Source: Paenibacillus sp. 1_12
GTDB lineage: Bacteria; Bacillota; Bacilli; Paenibacillales; NBRC-103111
Length of the DNA stretch: 64,000 bases
Assembly: GCF_900114475.1 (NCBI RefSeq)
Contig: NZ_FOTE01000002.1
Location: forward strand, 124,001 to 188,000
Reading direction: 5' to 3'
Position numbers and translations under genes: made by a program. Below, piece by piece: positions 61,708 to 64,000 of the stretch. Below the pieces are notes generated by a model, which searched no databases, was not told the origin of the DNA, and saw nothing but the letters and a program-made list of their open reading frames with translations. Each line of letters opens with the position of its first letter. The stretch's first letter is position 1.

Positions 61708-62295
61708 TTAAGACTGCAGCGAATTGCGCGCACGGTACCATCTATCTACGAAAATAGCCGCCAAGGTCGAGACAAAGGTCGCCATCAAGGTTGTCCCGAC
61801 AATTTCGGCAGGGTTTAAGGAATTGAAATTCATCCTTATTGCGATCAAGGTTGTCGGGATCAAGGTAATACTTGCCGTATTCAGCGCAAGCAGCGTGCAC
61901 ATCGCCGGACTTGCGGTATCTTTGCTCGTATTCAGCAATTGGAGCTCCTGCATAGCCTTGATTCCCATCGGAGTCGCCGCATTGCCGAGCCCCAATATAT
62001 TTGCTCCCATATTGGACATGATGTAGCCTAAAGCCGGATGATCCTTGGGAACAGTCGGAAACAGGAAGCGGACTACAGGACGCAGCACAGCAGCCAGCAG
62101 CTTCAATAATCCCGCATCCTCGGCTATCCGCATAATCCCAAGCCAGAATACCATGATACTAATTAATCCAAAGCATACGGTGACACCGCTTTTCGCGCCA
62201 TCAAAGATTGCCTGCGTGACCAGTTCTATATTACCTTGCGCCGCAGCGACGGCAACCCCTGCAACAATAAAAAATAGCCAGATCAAATTTACCAT
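61708..62295 (-). CDS. spmA: Spore maturation protein SpmA
   Basis: The 195-residue membrane protein has the Gate domain pattern with AVLRPVVRFLFPTVPKDHPALGYIMSNMGANILGLGNAATPMGIKAM, the best conserved SpmA box. Several membrane helices span the chain. It acts with SpmB in spore dehydration. ATG follows GATGGGGG. It is downstream of dacB. Confidence 0.93.
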   Translation of the reverse strand: MVNLIWLFFIVAGVAVAAAQGNIELVTQAIFDGAKSGVTVCFGLISIMVFWLGIMRIAEDAGLLKLLAAVLRPVVRFLFPTVPKDHPALGYIMSNMGANILGLGNAATPMGIKAMQELQLLNTSKDTASPAMCTLLALNTASITLIPTTLIAIRMNFNSLNPAEIVGTTLMATFVSTLAAIFVDRWYRARNSLQS

Positions 62296-62378
62296 TAGTT
62301 AACCCCCATCTCAGATGATGATCGATCATTTCTGATTATCGCTCATTTCATATGGCTCCCCGATAAAATCGACGATGA

Positions 62379-63548
62379 TTAGACACGCCCGGTGAACAAG
62401 GTGCGGACTACAAATTGTACTATAAATAACCATTTATCCGCATTGGATGATGTAGAAGACAACGACTCATCGAACGAAAATACAGAACGCTCCTTCAGCT
62501 TCAATCTTGGACTATCCTTCGGGAACAATGGAATACCACCGATCTCATGCCCATTTAGTACATAAACCAGCCTACCTACATCACCTAGACGAAAGCTTGC
62601 CGAATTGACATCATTTCGCTCCACTCGATACGTATAGCTTCCCTTCTCCGATTCCTGAGTTGGATATACAAAATCTTTTCCTGCTACCCACTCCGTTCCC
62701 TTGATCTCATCGCCCTTATTTATTAAAGGCAGCAGAGGGTAGTTTGCGAAGCCATAATCCAGCAGTTTGGCATGATCGGACCAATCATCACCATCATTCA
62801 AGGTGACTACCGCCAGCTGCTGCCCGCCGCGGGTTGCCGAAGAGACCAGACAGCGTAAGGCTAGCTTGGTATAGCCTGTTTTTACCCCATCGGCACCTTC
62901 GTACATCTGAAGCATTTTGTTTTTATTCAGCCAAGTGTAATCCCAGGGTTCATTCGGATTAGGCGCTTTCTTCATTTTTGTTTTTACAATTTCCTGGAAC
63001 TGCGGATTGTGCAGGGAGTACGCTGCCAATTTGGCCATATCATTTGCAGTTGAAAAGTGCCCTTCCTCATCTAATCCTGATGGATTCTTGAAAGAGGAGT
63101 GCTCCATCCCGATCATACGAGCTTTCTCATTCATTAAATAGGCAAAACCTTCTACCGTACCTCCAATATGCTCAGCAATTGCTGTTGCCGCATCATTGCC
63201 TGAACGCAGCATCATCCCGTACAACAAATGGTTCAGGCTCATTTCTTCATTTAGCTTTAAATAAATTGAAGAGCCTTCCTTTCCAAAAGCATTCTTGCCC
63301 ACCTTCACTGAATCCGACAGCTTCCCCTGCTCAACAGCTACAATAGCCGTCATTATTTTGGTTAAGCTGGCGATTCGCATCGGCTTGTCTCCCTGTTTGC
63401 TGTACAATACCCTGCCCGAGCGCACATCAATTAAGGCAGCCGTTTCCGCATGTGTGGAAATCGCTGGAGCGGCTTGCAGCGCTGGTAAAGGGGTCCATAT
63501 CGAGATGAGCAGCACCGGTAACAGTAAGAGCACAACATTTTTTTTCAT
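62379..63548 (-). CDS. dacB: D-alanyl-D-alanine carboxypeptidase DacB (sporulation-type PBP5*)
   Basis: The 389-residue protein has a signal peptide (MKKNVVLLLLPVLLISIW...), the catalytic SLTK (Ser in RIASLTKIMTA), SGN motif (LRSGNDAATAIA) and KTG motif (VKTGYTKLAL). A C-terminal beta domain and a hydrophobic tail follow. In Bacillus the homologue trims the spore cortex peptides. The ATG at 63548 has CAGGAGG 7 nt upstream; the longer frame lacks a good site. It opens the dacB-spmA-spmB unit. Confidence 0.93.
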   Translation of the reverse strand: MKKNVVLLLLPVLLISIWTPLPALQAAPAISTHAETAALIDVRSGRVLYSKQGDKPMRIASLTKIMTAIVAVEQGKLSDSVKVGKNAFGKEGSSIYLKLNEEMSLNHLLYGMMLRSGNDAATAIAEHIGGTVEGFAYLMNEKARMIGMEHSSFKNPSGLDEEGHFSTANDMAKLAAYSLHNPQFQEIVKTKMKKAPNPNEPWDYTWLNKNKMLQMYEGADGVKTGYTKLALRCLVSSATRGGQQLAVVTLNDGDDWSDHAKLLDYGFANYPLLPLINKGDEIKGTEWVAGKDFVYPTQESEKGSYTYRVERNDVNSASFRLGDVGRLVYVLNGHEIGGIPLFPKDSPRLKLKERSVFSFDESLSSTSSNADKWLFIVQFVVRTLFTGRV

Positions 63549-63669
63549 AAAGGGGCCTCCTGCCAACATAGGTTCAATAATGGACATACCAATCTTGTAC
63601 ATGTATATGCCGGACCTGTCCTATTATATGTCCCTCGGAAAACTACAGTGCTTCGTTACGGAACGCAAA

Positions 63670-63702
63670 TAAGACCCTCAGGACTTTGTAGGTCCTTTAA
63701 GG
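63670..63702 (-). terminator. Terminator of the HD-GYP-type gene
   Basis: AGACCCT-x-AAAGGA / GTCCT-x-AGGGTCT stem followed by a short T-rich stretch on the minus strand. Confidence 0.65.
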
Positions 63703-63731
63703 GTCTGTACTCATTATGGGAATATCGCTAA

Positions 63732-64000
63732 TTATGGCATCTCAACTTCGCTAATAAAAACGGTTAGCCGCTTTGATAAATCAACCTCGTAGGGCTGTGT
63801 AATCTTCTCCCCTTCCGCACCCTCCATAATACGAATGATAGGGCGCTGCGGAATTGCAGGGTTAATAGCGACGACAACCCCTTTTTCGCCTGTACTCAGC
63901 TTTACAGTGATTCCAAGCGGGTAAATGGCTACGTTATCACGAAACAAAGCTACCTTCTTATAATCGTATAAGGTTTCAACACCGGAGAACAAAATCTCCA
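63732..64000 (-). CDS. C-terminal end of an HD-GYP-type protein (partial)
   Basis: The frame is open to the window edge, and the visible 89 residues are the C-terminus. The stretch LFRDNVAIYPLGITVKLSTGEKGVVVAINPAIPQRPIIRI resembles the tail that follows HD-GYP domains in Paenibacillus-type c-di-GMP phosphodiesterases. The catalytic HD and GYP motifs would lie outside the window, so this is an inference from the tail alone. No start is visible; the TTG at 63992 is only an internal codon. A terminator lies after the stop. Confidence 0.55.
   Translation of the reverse strand, partial: EILFSGVETLYDYKKVALFRDNVAIYPLGITVKLSTGEKGVVVAINPAIPQRPIIRIMEGAEGEKITQPYEVDLSKRLTVFISEVEMP

Noticed and set aside
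1-64000. Search for prophage, insertion sequences, CRISPR arrays and rRNA genes
   Set aside because: No transposase, integrase, phage structural gene, spaced direct repeat array or rRNA sequence was seen; only one tRNA is present.

Overview
The window looks like chromosomal core DNA of a Paenibacillus-type endospore-forming Firmicute. It carries sporulation genes (spoIVA, spmA, spmB, ypeB, a SpoVIF-like gene). Its gene order follows the Bacillus subtilis ypjD-to-resE/dacB segment: ypjD, ypjB, ypjA, qcrCBA, ypiF, tyrA-hisC-trp, aro, cheR-ndk-hep, mtrB-hbs, spoIVA, gpsA-plsY-der, fni, rpsA-cmk, ypeB-prsW-gudB, mecA, serA, resEDCBA, spmBA-dacB. The genus assignment is an inference from gene order, ribosome-binding-site style and a dispersed leader hairpin. 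I saw no prophage, transposase, insertion sequence or CRISPR array.

Layout. Positions 1-2750 hold the start of a MazG-like gene, a YitT-family transporter, ypjB and ypjA. Positions 2.8-5.1 kb hold the menaquinol:cytochrome c reductase operon qcrABC with its own promoter and tandem terminators. Positions 5.2-9.9 kb hold small accessory genes (ypiF, an IDEAL protein, gamma carbonic anhydrase, an unknown protein, a histidine phosphatase) and an ECF sigma/anti-sigma pair. Positions 10-22 kb are one aromatic amino acid block: aroC-aroB-aroH, then trpEDCFBA-hisC-tyrA behind a leader with eleven GAG/TAG triplets and an intrinsic terminator. Positions 22-28.5 kb hold cheR, ndk, menaquinone and polyprenyl genes, and mtrB, which encodes the TRAP protein expected to read the trp leader. 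Positions 28.5-42.6 kb hold a PAP2 phosphatase, a tRNA-Pro(GGG) unit, HU, spoIVA, two 2Fe-2S ferredoxins around a nucleotidyltransferase, gpsA-plsY-der, fni, rpsA, plsC and cmk. Positions 42.7-51.7 kb hold ypfA, ypeB, prsW, glutamate dehydrogenase, mecA, a lipoprotein deacetylase and a CPBP protease. Positions 51.7-53.8 kb hold serA behind a T-box leader. Positions 53.8-64 kb hold resE-D-C-B-A, rluB, spmB, spmA, dacB and the C-terminus of an HD-GYP-type protein.

Most genes are on the minus strand. Only yitT, the deacetylase, one membrane-anchored unknown and serA are on the plus strand. Many starts are TTG or GTG, fixed by strong AGGAGG-type ribosome-binding sites, so I trimmed several open frames accordingly.

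The themes are respiratory-chain assembly (qcr, res, menaquinone and polyprenyl genes), chorismate-derived amino acids with RNA-level control (TRAP, T-box), and sporulation/envelope functions. The least explained signals are a family of small hairpins placed directly 5' of ribosome-binding sites, a promoter-terminator unit of about 80 nt that looks like a small RNA, a large imperfect palindrome between resC and resD, and the unusual spacing of the trp leader.
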